Source: Streptomyces longwoodensis (lineage in GTDB: Bacteria; Actinomycetota; Actinomycetes; Streptomycetales; Streptomycetaceae). From it: a DNA stretch of 64,000 nt. The DNA is taken from NCBI RefSeq assembly GCF_001514125.1, contig NZ_KQ948568.1, positions 80,775 to 144,774 on the forward strand, written 5' to 3'. The position numbers and the translations under genes were made by a program. Positions 34,203-42,252 of this stretch are shown piece by piece. The notes under the pieces are model-generated. The model searched no databases and was not told the DNA's origin. It was given only the letters and a program-made list of their open reading frames with translations. Each line of letters starts with the position of its first letter. The stretch's first letter is position 1.

Positions 34203-35485
34203 CGGGGGAGCAGGCTTCCCCGGGGGCCGGCACCGGCGCCCTCGACGTCGGCAAGCTGTACGCGGCCCGGCTGCACGCCGCCCGCGTGCGGCCGTACCTG
34301 GCGACCGCCCTGTTCGCGCTGCACACCGTGGAGTCGCGGCGGGTGCCGACGATGGCGGTCGACCGGCACTGGCGGTGCTACGTCTCCCCGGCGTTCGTGG
34401 ACCGCACGCCCCTGGAGGAACTGGCCGGGGTGTGGGTGCACGAGGTGTCCCACCTGCTGCGCGACCACCACGGGCGCGGTGACCGGGTGGCCCGCGAGCG
34501 GGGACTGACCGGCGCGGGGGAGCGGCTGCGCATGAACATCGCCGCCGATCTGGAGATCAACGACGACGTGTACGGCGACGGCCTCGCCCGCCCCGAGGGC
34601 GCCGTCCGGCCGGACGACCTGCGGCTGCCGGAGGGCAAGGTGATGGAGGACTACCTGCGCCGGTTCCGGCTCGGGCCGCTCACCCAGCACCTCGCCTGGC
34701 TGGACTGCGGCAGCGGCGCCGACGGCCTGCAGCGGGAGTGGGAACTGGGCCCCGAGGGCGCGGACGGGCTGAGCGACCAGGAGCGGGACGCGGTGCGCTT
34801 CCGCGTCGCCCGGGGCATCAAGGGCCGCCCGGGTGACGTGCCGCGGGGCTGGCGGCGGTGGGCCGAGGAGGCGCTCCACCCGCCGCAGCCCTGGCGGCAG
34901 CTGCTGGGCGCGGCGATCCGCTCGGCCGCCTTCGGGGCGGGCACCGGCGACGACTACAGCTACGGCCGCCCGGCCCGGCGCTCGGCCGGGCTGCCCGGGG
35001 TCGTCCTGCCCGCCCTGCGGCGCCGGCCGCCGCGAGTGGCCGTCGTCATCGACACCTCGGGCTCGGTCAGCGATGCCGAACTGGGCAGCGCGCTGCTGGA
35101 GGTCACCGCCGTCTCCCGGGCCGTGGGCGGCCGGCGGGACCAGGTCCGCGTGGTGCCCTGCGACGCGGTGGCCCGCAGCGTGCACCCGCTGTGCCGTGCG
35201 GAGGGCATCCCGCTGGTGGGCGGTGGCGGCACGGACCTGCGCACCGGCTTCGCGAAGGCGTTGCGCACCCGGCCCGCCCCGGACGTCGTCGTGGTCCTGA
35301 CCGACGGCCAGACCCCCTGGCCGGACACCCGCCCGCCGTGCCGCACGGTGGTGGGCCTGTTCCCACGCCAGGAACCGGACGGCTCCTGGGACGAGAACGA
35401 CCCCGACTACGTCCCGGACGGACCGCCCGCCTGGGCACGGACGGTGGTCATCGGGGACGGGGGCGGGAACGGGAGCAGGCCCTGA
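34199..35485 (+). CDS. VWA-like domain protein with HExxH metallopeptidase motif (DUF2201-type)
   Basis: 428 residues. The N-terminal half carries HEVSH at residues 81-85, a zinc-binding HExxH motif, in VWVHEVSHLLRDHH. The C-terminal half is VWA-like with MIDAS residues Asp 285-T-Ser-x-Ser (DTSGSVS) and a later VVLTDGQTPW. This matches putative metallopeptidases of the DUF2201 type encoded with MoxR ATPases. Coupled to the ATPase by overlap. The tandem repeat array begins at its stop codon. Substrate unknown. Confidence 0.88.
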   Translation: MTGEQASPGAGTGALDVGKLYAARLHAARVRPYLATALFALHTVESRRVPTMAVDRHWRCYVSPAFVDRTPLEELAGVWVHEVSHLLRDHHGRGDRVARERGLTGAGERLRMNIAADLEINDDVYGDGLARPEGAVRPDDLRLPEGKVMEDYLRRFRLGPLTQHLAWLDCGSGADGLQREWELGPEGADGLSDQERDAVRFRVARGIKGRPGDVPRGWRRWAEEALHPPQPWRQLLGAAIRSAAFGAGTGDDYSYGRPARRSAGLPGVVLPALRRRPPRVAVVIDTSGSVSDAELGSALLEVTAVSRAVGGRRDQVRVVPCDAVARSVHPLCRAEGIPLVGGGGTDLRTGFAKALRTRPAPDVVVVLTDGQTPWPDTRPPCRTVVGLFPRQEPDGSWDENDPDYVPDGPPAWARTVVIGDGGGNGSRP

Positions 35486-35936
35486 GGCGCGCCGGGCCGC
35501 GGTCGCCCCCGGGCGCCGGGCCGCGGTCGGGCCCTGGGCGCCTGGCCGTGGTCGGCCCTCGGGCGCCCGGCCGCCGTCGCCCCCGGGCGCCTGGCCCGTC
35601 CTCGCCCCGAGACTCTTGGCCCGCCTTCGCCCCGGGATTTGGCCCGCCTTAACTCCGGGCGTCGGGCCCGCTTAGCTCCGTGACTCTTGGCCCGCCTTCG
35701 CCCCGGGATTTGGCCCGCCTTAACTCCGGGCGTCGGGCCCGCTTTAGCTCCGGGCGTCGGGCCCGCCTTCGCCCCGGGATTTGGCCCGCCTTAACTCCGG
35801 GCGTCGGGCCCGCTTTAGCTCCGGGCGTCGGGCCCGCTTAGCTCCGGGACTCTTGGCCCGCCTTCGCTCCGGGCGCCGGGCCCGCTCTCGCCCCGAGCGC
35901 GGGGCCCACCCTCGCCCCGGCCGCCGTCCCACCCCG
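35486..35936. repeat. About 18 tandem copies of a 23-25 bp unit with 71-bp higher-order periodicity
   Basis: Starting at the base after the VWA gene stop, 451 bp consist of degenerate units near GGCGTCGGGCCCGCCTTCG. The centre shows a higher-order repeat: GGGATTTGGCCCGCC begins at 35634, 35705 and 35776, exactly 71 bp apart. Variants end in TTAACTCCG or TTTAGCTCCG, unusually A+T-rich for this genome. Unit lengths of 23, 24 and 25 rule out a steady reading frame. No gene lies here; the array ends 21 bp before the SDR start. Confidence 0.93.
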
Positions 35937-35957
35937 CGCGTCTCCTAGGGTGCGACC

Positions 35958-36740
35958 ATGACCACCTCGCAGGCGTACCTCTCCGACTTGTTCTCCCTCG
36001 ACGGCCGGGTCGCCCTGGTGACCGGGGGCAGTTCCGGCATCGGGCGGGCCGTGGCCGAGGCGCTGGCGCGGGCCGGCGCGCGGGTCGTGGTCGTGGCCCG
36101 CAGGGAGGCCGAACTGGCGAAGACCGTCGGCGAGTTGGAGGCCCTGGGCGCCCGCGCGGCCTGGGTGAGCGCCGACCTGGGCACGCGGGCCGGGGTGCGC
36201 GCGGCGGCCAAGGAGGCGGTCGGCGCCTTCGGGGAGCCGGACATCCTGGTCAACAGCGCCGGGGTCAACCTGCGCCCCCCGATGGGCGAGGTCGGCGAGG
36301 ACGTCTGGGACACCACCCTGGCGGTCAACCTGGAGGCCCCCTTCCTGCTCGGCGAGCGGTTCGGCCCCGGCATGGCCGAGCGCGGCTTCGGGCGGATCAT
36401 CCACATCAGCTCCCAGCAGGCCCACCGCGCCTTCGTGCAGAGCGGCGTCTACGGCGTCTCCAAGGGCGGCCTCGAGTCGCTGGCCCGCTCCCAGGCCGAG
36501 GCGTGGTCGCCGTACGGCGTCACCAGCAACACCCTGGTGCCGGGCTTCGTGATGACGCCGCTCAACGCCCGCCTGTCGTCCGACCCCGGGCGGGTCGCCG
36601 CCCTCGCCGCCCGCACGATGGTCGGCCGCAACGGCCTCGCGGAGGACTTCGCCGGGGCCGCGGTGTTCCTGGCGAGCCGGGCCTCCGCCTACGTCACCGG
36701 GCAGTCCCTGTTCGTGGACGGCGGGCTCTCCGTCCACTGA
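35958..36740 (+). CDS. Short-chain dehydrogenase/reductase
   Basis: 260 residues, classical SDR length. Rossmann motif TGGSSGIG near the N-terminus, NSAG (NNAG variant), catalytic Ser in HISSQQAH, YGVSK as YxxxK, and a C-terminal GQSLFVDGG. It should be a cytosolic NAD(P)-dependent oxidoreductase; related proteins act on gluconate or other sugars and alcohols. Its upstream region is the tandem repeat array, so any promoter must lie in or beside it. Confidence 0.9.
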   Translation: MTTSQAYLSDLFSLDGRVALVTGGSSGIGRAVAEALARAGARVVVVARREAELAKTVGELEALGARAAWVSADLGTRAGVRAAAKEAVGAFGEPDILVNSAGVNLRPPMGEVGEDVWDTTLAVNLEAPFLLGERFGPGMAERGFGRIIHISSQQAHRAFVQSGVYGVSKGGLESLARSQAEAWSPYGVTSNTLVPGFVMTPLNARLSSDPGRVAALAARTMVGRNGLAEDFAGAAVFLASRASAYVTGQSLFVDGGLSVH

Positions 36741-36803
36741 CCCACTTCCCCTGACCGGGCCGCGGGCTCTCCGTCCACAGACGGCACCTCCCTTGACCGG
36801 GCT
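36721..36803. repeat. 41-bp tandem duplication of the SDR 3' end
   Basis: GCGGGCTCTCCGTCCAC occurs at 36721-36737 and 36762-36778, and TGACCGGGC at 36752-36760 and 36794-36802. The second copy keeps the coding tail but its TGA stop has become AGA. It marks a small local duplication after the gene's stop. Confidence 0.85.
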
Positions 36804-36820
36804 GCGGACGGGCGGCAGGG

Positions 36821-36834
36821 TGGGAGCGCTCCCA
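36821..36834. promoter_or_regulatory. Perfect CebR-type operator
   Basis: TGGGAGCGCTCCCA is a perfect 14-bp palindrome identical to the CebR box that controls cellobiose and cellotriose use in Streptomyces (established from S. griseus, S. reticuli and S. scabies work). It is 83 bp before the ATG of the small-molecule kinase. No ceb gene lies in the window. Confidence 0.8.
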
Positions 36835-36916
36835 GGGCGCGGTGTCCAGGCGCCGTCGCCGTCCGGGCAGGCGTCGCCGTCGCCGTCGCCTCCGCCGAAG
36901 CCGAAAGCGGGCCGCC

Positions 36917-37921
36917 ATGCAGAGCCGGACCAAGCGCCACCTGTCCCCCGCCGACCTCGACGCCCTGCTGCGCGCCTCCGCCGGCGTCGGGTGCCGGGTG
37001 GAGGCGGAGCTGACCGACGGCTGGTTCGCCGCGGCCTACCGGGTCGTCCTCGACGACGGCCGCCCCGCCGTCGTCAAGCTCGCCCCGCCGCCGGACGCCC
37101 CGGTGCTGCGCTACGAACGCGGCATCACGGCCACGGAGGCGATGGTCTACGGCCGCCTCGCGACCCTCCCGCCCGGTCAGGTGCCCACGCCGGAACTCCT
37201 GTACTCCGGCCCGGAGTTCCTGGTCCTCTCCGTGCTGGACGGCACCCCCTGGGACAAGGCGGCCGACGGCCTGCCGCCGGTCACGCAGAGCGCGCTGCGC
37301 CGTGAACTCGGCGCCGTCACCGCCCGGTTGCACACCCTGACCGCGCCGGACGGCCGGTTCGGCTACCCGGCCCCCGAGGCCGCGCTGTCGGCGCCCGACT
37401 GGCCGTCGACCTTCACGCTGATGGTGGACGCCCTCCTGGAGGACGCCGCTGCCCAGGGGACGTCCCCGCTCGACGTGCCGCCCGCCGACATCCGCGGCCT
37501 CGTCGCCGAGGGCAAGGGTGTCCTCGCCGAGGTCACCGAGCCCCGCCTGGTCCACTTCGACCTGTGGCCGGGCAACGTCTTCGTCGACGTCCCCGCCGGT
37601 GGGAAGGGCCCGCGGGCACCCCGGATCACCGGCCTCATCGACCACGAAAGGGCGTTCTGGGGCGACCCGGTGGCCGAGCTGGTCTCCCTCGCCTTCGGCG
37701 GCGACACCGGCCCGGACAGCGACCTGGTCGCCGGGTACACCGAGGCCGGCGGCCGCCTCGACCCCACCCCGGCCGTCCGCCACCGGCTGGCCCTGTACCG
37801 CCTCTACCTGGGCCTGCTCCTCGTGGTCGAGTGCGGCCCGCGCGGCTACGCCGGCGACCACCTGGCCTTCTGCCGCCGCACCCTGGCCGGGGCCGTGGCG
37901 GACCTGCGCGCGCTGGGGTAG
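36917..37921 (+). CDS. Aminoglycoside-phosphotransferase-fold small-molecule kinase
   Basis: 334 residues from ATG 36917; a GTG at 36842 would add a poly-Arg tail from CGTCGCC repeats and is unlikely. Kinase-fold features: PAVVKLAPPP (ATP-binding Lys), LVHFDLWPGNVFVD as the HxDxxxxN catalytic loop, and GLIDHERAFWGDPVAE as the metal-binding DxE region. The closest families are APH and fructosamine-type kinases that phosphorylate sugars or amino-sugars. The perfect CebR box upstream suggests a cello-oligosaccharide-linked role. Confidence 0.85.
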   Translation: MQSRTKRHLSPADLDALLRASAGVGCRVEAELTDGWFAAAYRVVLDDGRPAVVKLAPPPDAPVLRYERGITATEAMVYGRLATLPPGQVPTPELLYSGPEFLVLSVLDGTPWDKAADGLPPVTQSALRRELGAVTARLHTLTAPDGRFGYPAPEAALSAPDWPSTFTLMVDALLEDAAAQGTSPLDVPPADIRGLVAEGKGVLAEVTEPRLVHFDLWPGNVFVDVPAGGKGPRAPRITGLIDHERAFWGDPVAELVSLAFGGDTGPDSDLVAGYTEAGGRLDPTPAVRHRLALYRLYLGLLLVVECGPRGYAGDHLAFCRRTLAGAVADLRALG

Positions 37922-37958
37922 GCGCCGTCACCCGGTCCGGGGCGGGCGCGACCCGGAC

Positions 37959-38948
37959 TCAGCCCAGGCACACCACGAGCAGGCAGAGCCGGGTCTGCTG
38001 ACCGGGGGAGGTGGCCGCCGGGTCGGGTGCCGGCTGGGTGGTGGGCGCCGGGGCCTGGGGCGCCGGGTCGGTGGCCGCCGCCGGCTGGTCGGCCGGGGTC
38101 GTACGGGGAGCCTCCCCGGTCATCGGCGCCGTGGTGGCCGTCCCCGACCCGGCGGTGTCCGAGCCGACCTGGCGCGGCGCGGCCGCGGAGTCCGGGCGGG
38201 CCGCGGTGGGGTGGGCCGCACGGGCGCCCGGCGCGGAGGGACCGGTGGCGCCTGCCGGGGTGCCCGCGGCCGGTGACTGCGTGCGGGGCATGGTGCGGGC
38301 CGGGGCGGAGACCGGGGACGCCGGTGCGGCCGCCGTCGTACCGCCCGTGTCGTCGTCCCGCACCTGTTCGCGTGCCGCGCCCATGGCCCGGTCGTCCGGC
38401 GCCGCTGCCGCCTGGGTGCGGTCGGGCGCGTGCCGGTCGAGCGAGGCGAGCGTCAGACCGCCGCCGACGAGCGCCACGGCCGTCGCCACCACGGCCCGTC
38501 GCTGGCTCTTCTTCCAGCGCACCCGCTGACGACGCCGCGCGGCACGGCCCCGCGGGGCGGGCGGCGCGTCGGGGAGGACGCCGGTCTCCGTTCCGTGGGC
38601 GTCGGCCGTGTCGTCCGTGTCGGCCGTGTCGTCGGCGGCGTCCTCGTGCCAGGACGGCGGAAGGACGGACCCGGGCTCCCGCGACACGTCGTCCCAGGCG
38701 CCCCGGGGTTCTGCGGGGCCCGTCGGACCCGCGGGACGCATGGGCCTCGGCACGGTGGAGGCGGCCCGGCCGGGCCGTCCGGAAGCCCCGGAGCCGCCGT
38801 CGGCCCCTCCCGCACCCCCCGCGTCCCCCACCGCGAACGGCCGGCGGCCCTCCGTGCCGGGCGGGGCGATGTCCGGGGCGTAGGCGCCGCACCCGGGGCA
38901 CACCAGGGCGCCGTTGAGGTGCCGGCGACACGCGGAGCAGTAGTCCAT
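37959..38948 (-). CDS. Zinc-ribbon membrane protein of the SCO2400 family
   Basis: 329 residues from ATG 38948. The N-terminus MDYCSACRRHLNGALVCPGC gives two CxxC knuckles, a zinc ribbon seen in the Streptomyces SCO2400 family. A long acidic, low-complexity region is followed by one membrane segment (AVVATAVALVGGGLTLAS) and an Ala/Pro/Thr-rich outer tail ending in LCLLVVCLG. The role of the family is unknown. The DxDxxD-rich region around TADTDDTADAHG is unusual. Confidence 0.82.
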   Translation of the reverse strand: MDYCSACRRHLNGALVCPGCGAYAPDIAPPGTEGRRPFAVGDAGGAGGADGGSGASGRPGRAASTVPRPMRPAGPTGPAEPRGAWDDVSREPGSVLPPSWHEDAADDTADTDDTADAHGTETGVLPDAPPAPRGRAARRRQRVRWKKSQRRAVVATAVALVGGGLTLASLDRHAPDRTQAAAAPDDRAMGAAREQVRDDDTGGTTAAAPASPVSAPARTMPRTQSPAAGTPAGATGPSAPGARAAHPTAARPDSAAAPRQVGSDTAGSGTATTAPMTGEAPRTTPADQPAAATDPAPQAPAPTTQPAPDPAATSPGQQTRLCLLVVCLG

Positions 38949-39303
38949 CTGCGGTCTTCCTGGTTCGACTGCGCCGTGGGCCCGCCGGGTCCACGGCCTG
39001 GTCCCGCTCGCACGGGGGGTCGAGCGGCCAGTCACGCTAACGAGGCTTTGGCCAGGCCGTGTGCAGCGTGTGTGGTGCTCCTGCACGGATTCCGGGCGGC
39101 TCACGTGGACCGGAGCCGCGCCGCTCCGTACCGTCCCGTCCCGCGCACGCACCGTCGCCGCCCGGCCCGGCCCGCCGCCCGCTCCCGCGCCGGCTCCGCG
39201 CCCCGGGTGAAACCCCCGCACCACGCGGGCCCGGTGGGCCGTGTCGTACGCCGCCGTCGGCATAGTGGCGGGCGCCCCCGCTTCCCACCGGCAGGAGAAC
39301 CCC
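38949..39303. other. Divergent intergenic region without a recognisable gene
   Basis: 355 bp between the zinc-ribbon gene and the VOC gene. It must hold both promoters. I see no strong palindrome, repeat or small gene; several overlapping frames are open only because of the high G+C. Confidence 0.6.
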
Positions 39304-40077
39304 ATGCTCGGCACCCGCTTCCGCACCGGCTCACCCGTCTGGATCGACCTCGGCAGCCCGGACACCGCGACGGCGGCCGCCTTCTACTCCGCCGTCTTCG
39401 GCTGGACGTACGAGCCCGCCGGGCCGGAGGGCGGCGGGTACGGCGTCTTCCGCAAGGGCGACCGGACGGTCGGCGCCGTCGGCCGGCTCACCGAGCCGGG
39501 CGCGCGGTCGGCGTGGATGACGTACTTCCGCAGCGACGACGTCGAGGCGACCGCGCGGGCGGTGGTCGCGGCGGGCGGCACGGTGCGGGCCGAGCCGATG
39601 AGCATGGGCGACTCCTCGATGGCGCAGTTCACCGACCCGCAGGGTGCGCAGTTCGCCGTGCTGAGGTCCGACCAGGGCCTGGAGCGGGCGGCCGAGGACG
39701 ACACGCTGCTGTGGGTCGAGCTGCACACCGAGGACCCGGAGGCCGCGATCCACTTCTACAGCGGGCTGTTCGGCTGGCGCTCGGAGGTGATGCAGGCGCC
39801 GGGCATGACGTACCGGGTGCTCAGCCTGGCGGAGGGCGACCGGCAGCAGACGGCGTTCGGCGGTGTGGCCGAGCACCGGGGCGAGCCGGAGGGCGTGCGC
39901 TGGGTGCCGTACTTCGCCGTCGCCGACGCGGACGCCTCGGCCGACCTGGTGCGCAGCCACGGCGGAACGGTGGTGATGCCGGCCTCCGACGTGCCCGAGG
40001 TGGGCCGCATCGCCTGGCTGGCGGACCCCTCCGAGGCCCTCTTCGCGGTCCTCAAGCCGAACCCCCGCCAGGCCTGA
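39304..40077 (+). CDS. VOC-superfamily (glyoxalase-like) protein with two repeats
   Basis: 257 residues from ATG 39304, with AGGAG upstream. Two VOC modules: residues 1-125 (VWIDLGSPDTATAAAFYSAV) and 130-255 (LWVELHTEDPEAAIHFYSGL), typical of Streptomyces two-domain VOC proteins that may bind hydrophobic drugs or catalyse metal-dependent reactions. No operon partner is evident, and the substrate is unknown. Confidence 0.87.
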   Translation: MLGTRFRTGSPVWIDLGSPDTATAAAFYSAVFGWTYEPAGPEGGGYGVFRKGDRTVGAVGRLTEPGARSAWMTYFRSDDVEATARAVVAAGGTVRAEPMSMGDSSMAQFTDPQGAQFAVLRSDQGLERAAEDDTLLWVELHTEDPEAAIHFYSGLFGWRSEVMQAPGMTYRVLSLAEGDRQQTAFGGVAEHRGEPEGVRWVPYFAVADADASADLVRSHGGTVVMPASDVPEVGRIAWLADPSEALFAVLKPNPRQA

Positions 40078-40318
40078 CGCGGGCGGGGGCGGGCGCACCG
40101 GGTGGCCGTCCCCCGCCTCCGCCCGTCGTTTCTCCCGGAGGGCGACGGGAACCCGCCGGCTGTGGTGGCCTACGGAGCCGAGCAGCGGGTGCCAGGGGGT
40201 GTCTTGCCGATCAGGCCGGGCTCGCGGCGCCTGGCACCGCAGGAGAACCTGACCAGGGCGGCCGGCCTGCCCGCGCCCGCCTCGGCACCGCTGGTGCACT
40301 ACTCGGAGGGGGTACGGC

Positions 40319-41008
40319 ATGTCCGGTTCGGTCCGTCCCGGCCCGTCGGCCCGGCAGCGGGCCCGAGGTGAGCGCGGACGCCGGCGCCTGCGGTTCGACG
40401 GCTGGATCGCGGGGCTCGGCTTCTCCGGCGGCACCCGCGTCGTGCTGGGGCACTGGCCCCGGACGCCGCTCGGTGCGTTCAGCGACGTGATGGTCGAACG
40501 GCCGGACGGGGAGCGGCTGTTGCTCGCGCCCTCGCACCGGGTCGCGGACTTCGTGGCGGCCACGTACGTCTTCGACACGGTGCGGATCGTGCCCGTCGAG
40601 GTGAACGCGGACGGCGAGGGCGACGGTGAGGGCGGTGGACGGCTCTGGTCGGCCACGGCGGGCCCCCTCGCCCTGCGCTTCACGGTCGGCCGGCGGGGCG
40701 GTCTCGGCCTGCTGCTGCGGGCGGTGCCGGGCGCGCTCGCGACGCGTCCGGCGTGGTGCGCCCTGACCGACGGACCGGCCCGGCTGCTGCCGGGCGGCGT
40801 GCGGACCCGTGGCAGCGCGGGCGGGGGACGCCGGGAGTGGTACGGGGTGCGGGACCTGCACGCGATCGCCGGCGCGTCGGCGGCCTACCAGGGCGAAGAC
40901 CTCGGCACCCTCACCCCCGTCACCCCACCGGTCCGCTTCGGGTTCGGCTCGGTCCCGCGCAAGCCGGGCCTGGCCCGGGTGGTGACCACGGTCGAGGTGA
41001 GGGAGTGA
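40319..41008 (+). CDS. Conserved protein of unknown function
   Basis: 229 residues. A basic N-terminus is followed by a beta-rich body (FDGWIAGLGFSGGTRVVLGH, SHRVADFVAATYVFDTV, LRFTVGRRGGLGLLLRAVPG) without signal peptide or membrane span. The segment EWYGVRDLHAIAGASAAYQG is distinctive. I recall similar uncharacterised proteins in Streptomyces but no function. It converges on the GCS2 gene with a 19-bp gap. Confidence 0.75.
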   Translation: MSGSVRPGPSARQRARGERGRRRLRFDGWIAGLGFSGGTRVVLGHWPRTPLGAFSDVMVERPDGERLLLAPSHRVADFVAATYVFDTVRIVPVEVNADGEGDGEGGGRLWSATAGPLALRFTVGRRGGLGLLLRAVPGALATRPAWCALTDGPARLLPGGVRTRGSAGGGRREWYGVRDLHAIAGASAAYQGEDLGTLTPVTPPVRFGFGSVPRKPGLARVVTTVEVRE

Positions 41009-41027
41009 GGGAGGAGCGGTGGACGCG

Positions 41028-42125
41028 TCAGGGCAACGCCCCCGTGTCCGTGACCAGGTCGACCACCCCCGCCGGACCGCCCCGGGCCAGTGCCTCGCGC
41101 TGCCGGTCGGCACCCGTCCCCTCCTGGAACAGGCGGTGCACCAGGGACGTCACCTCGCGGGTGTCGCCGGCCACCTCCAGCGCCGGTTCCACGTGCTCCA
41201 GCAATTGGGACACCGCGTCGCCCGCCCGGCAGCGCCGCCCCTCCGGGTCGACGAGTTCCGCGCCGAGCCCGTGCCGGGCGGCCTGCCACATGGCCACCTG
41301 CAGCAGCTCCGGCGGGGTGTCCGGCGCCGGCCGCCCCGCCACGGCCTCCCGCTCCGCCGTCTCCACCAGGCCGCGCACCAGCCCGGCGAACATCACCGCG
41401 TCCTCGGTGCGCAGCTGGACGTCCATGCAGCGCACCTCCACCGTGGGGCACCGCTCGGACAGCCGGGCCTGCCAGTACAGCTGCCCGGTGTCCCCGATCA
41501 CGCCGGTCTCCACCAGCCGGCCGATCCGCCGGTCGTAGTCGGTGTCGTCGGCGAAGGCCGGCGGGATGCCGCTGACCGGCCAGCGGTCGAAGACGACCGT
41601 GCGCCAGCTGGCGAACCCGGTGTCGTGCCCCTCCCACAGGGGCGAGTTCGCCGCCATGGCGGTCAGCACCGGCAGCCACCCGCGGATCCGGTTCAGCACC
41701 TGCACGCCGACGTACCGGCCGGGCACCGCGACGTGCACGTGCATGCCGTTGACCAGCTGCTCGGCGACCAGCTGCGGCGCCTGCCGCTCCAGCGCCCGGT
41801 AGCGGGGCAGCTCGGTGACGGTGACCGGAGCGCCCCTGGGCAGCGGCGGGGTGCCGCTCGCCACCACGCGGCAGCCGTGCGCCGCGGCCGCCTGGGCGAC
41901 CGCGTGCCGCAGCCGCAGCAGGTGGCCGCCGACCTCCTCCAGCGCGCCGCAGATCGGCGTGACCACCTCCACCTGGGCCTGCAGCAGCTCGGCCTGGATC
42001 TCCTGCGGCGCGACGAAGGGCTCCAGACCGGCCGCGGAACGCACCTTCTCCGCGTGCGGGGCCAGGAGTCCGGTGGTCGCGTCCATCAGGAGGTACTCCT
42101 CCTCGACCCCGAGGGTTCTCGTCAT
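41028..42125 (-). CDS. Carboxylate-amine ligase, glutamate-cysteine ligase 2 (YbdK) family
   Basis: 365 residues. The N-terminal LGVEEEYLLMD is the GCS2 signature, with VNGMHVHVAVPG and RWPVSGIPPAF further blocks; the length matches YbdK-type proteins. The family ligates amino acids, with weak glutamate-cysteine activity known for YbdK. Start: adjacent ATG codons at 42128 and 42125 preceded by GGACAGGA; I use the second. Divergent from the sigma factor gene. Since Streptomyces makes mycothiol, a glutathione role is doubtful. Confidence 0.88.
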   Translation of the reverse strand: MTRTLGVEEEYLLMDATTGLLAPHAEKVRSAAGLEPFVAPQEIQAELLQAQVEVVTPICGALEEVGGHLLRLRHAVAQAAAAHGCRVVASGTPPLPRGAPVTVTELPRYRALERQAPQLVAEQLVNGMHVHVAVPGRYVGVQVLNRIRGWLPVLTAMAANSPLWEGHDTGFASWRTVVFDRWPVSGIPPAFADDTDYDRRIGRLVETGVIGDTGQLYWQARLSERCPTVEVRCMDVQLRTEDAVMFAGLVRGLVETAEREAVAGRPAPDTPPELLQVAMWQAARHGLGAELVDPEGRRCRAGDAVSQLLEHVEPALEVAGDTREVTSLVHRLFQEGTGADRQREALARGGPAGVVDLVTDTGALP

Positions 42126-42252
42126 CATCGAAGGTCCTGTCCTCCTCGCGGATGCGGAGGACGAGTGGGGCATTCACGGCCATTCCAAACGTCCCCGCCG
42201 TCCCGGCCCGCTCCCCGCGCCGCCCCGACGGGCGCGGACTAGGATCGCGCCC

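Noticed and set aside
35744..35932. Repeat protein with RARRPEL units
   Set aside because: Unit lengths of 23-25 bp break the frame, there is no ribosome site, and only part of the array is open.
35486..35936. CRISPR array
   Set aside because: Units are contiguous with no unique spacers, and there are no cas genes.
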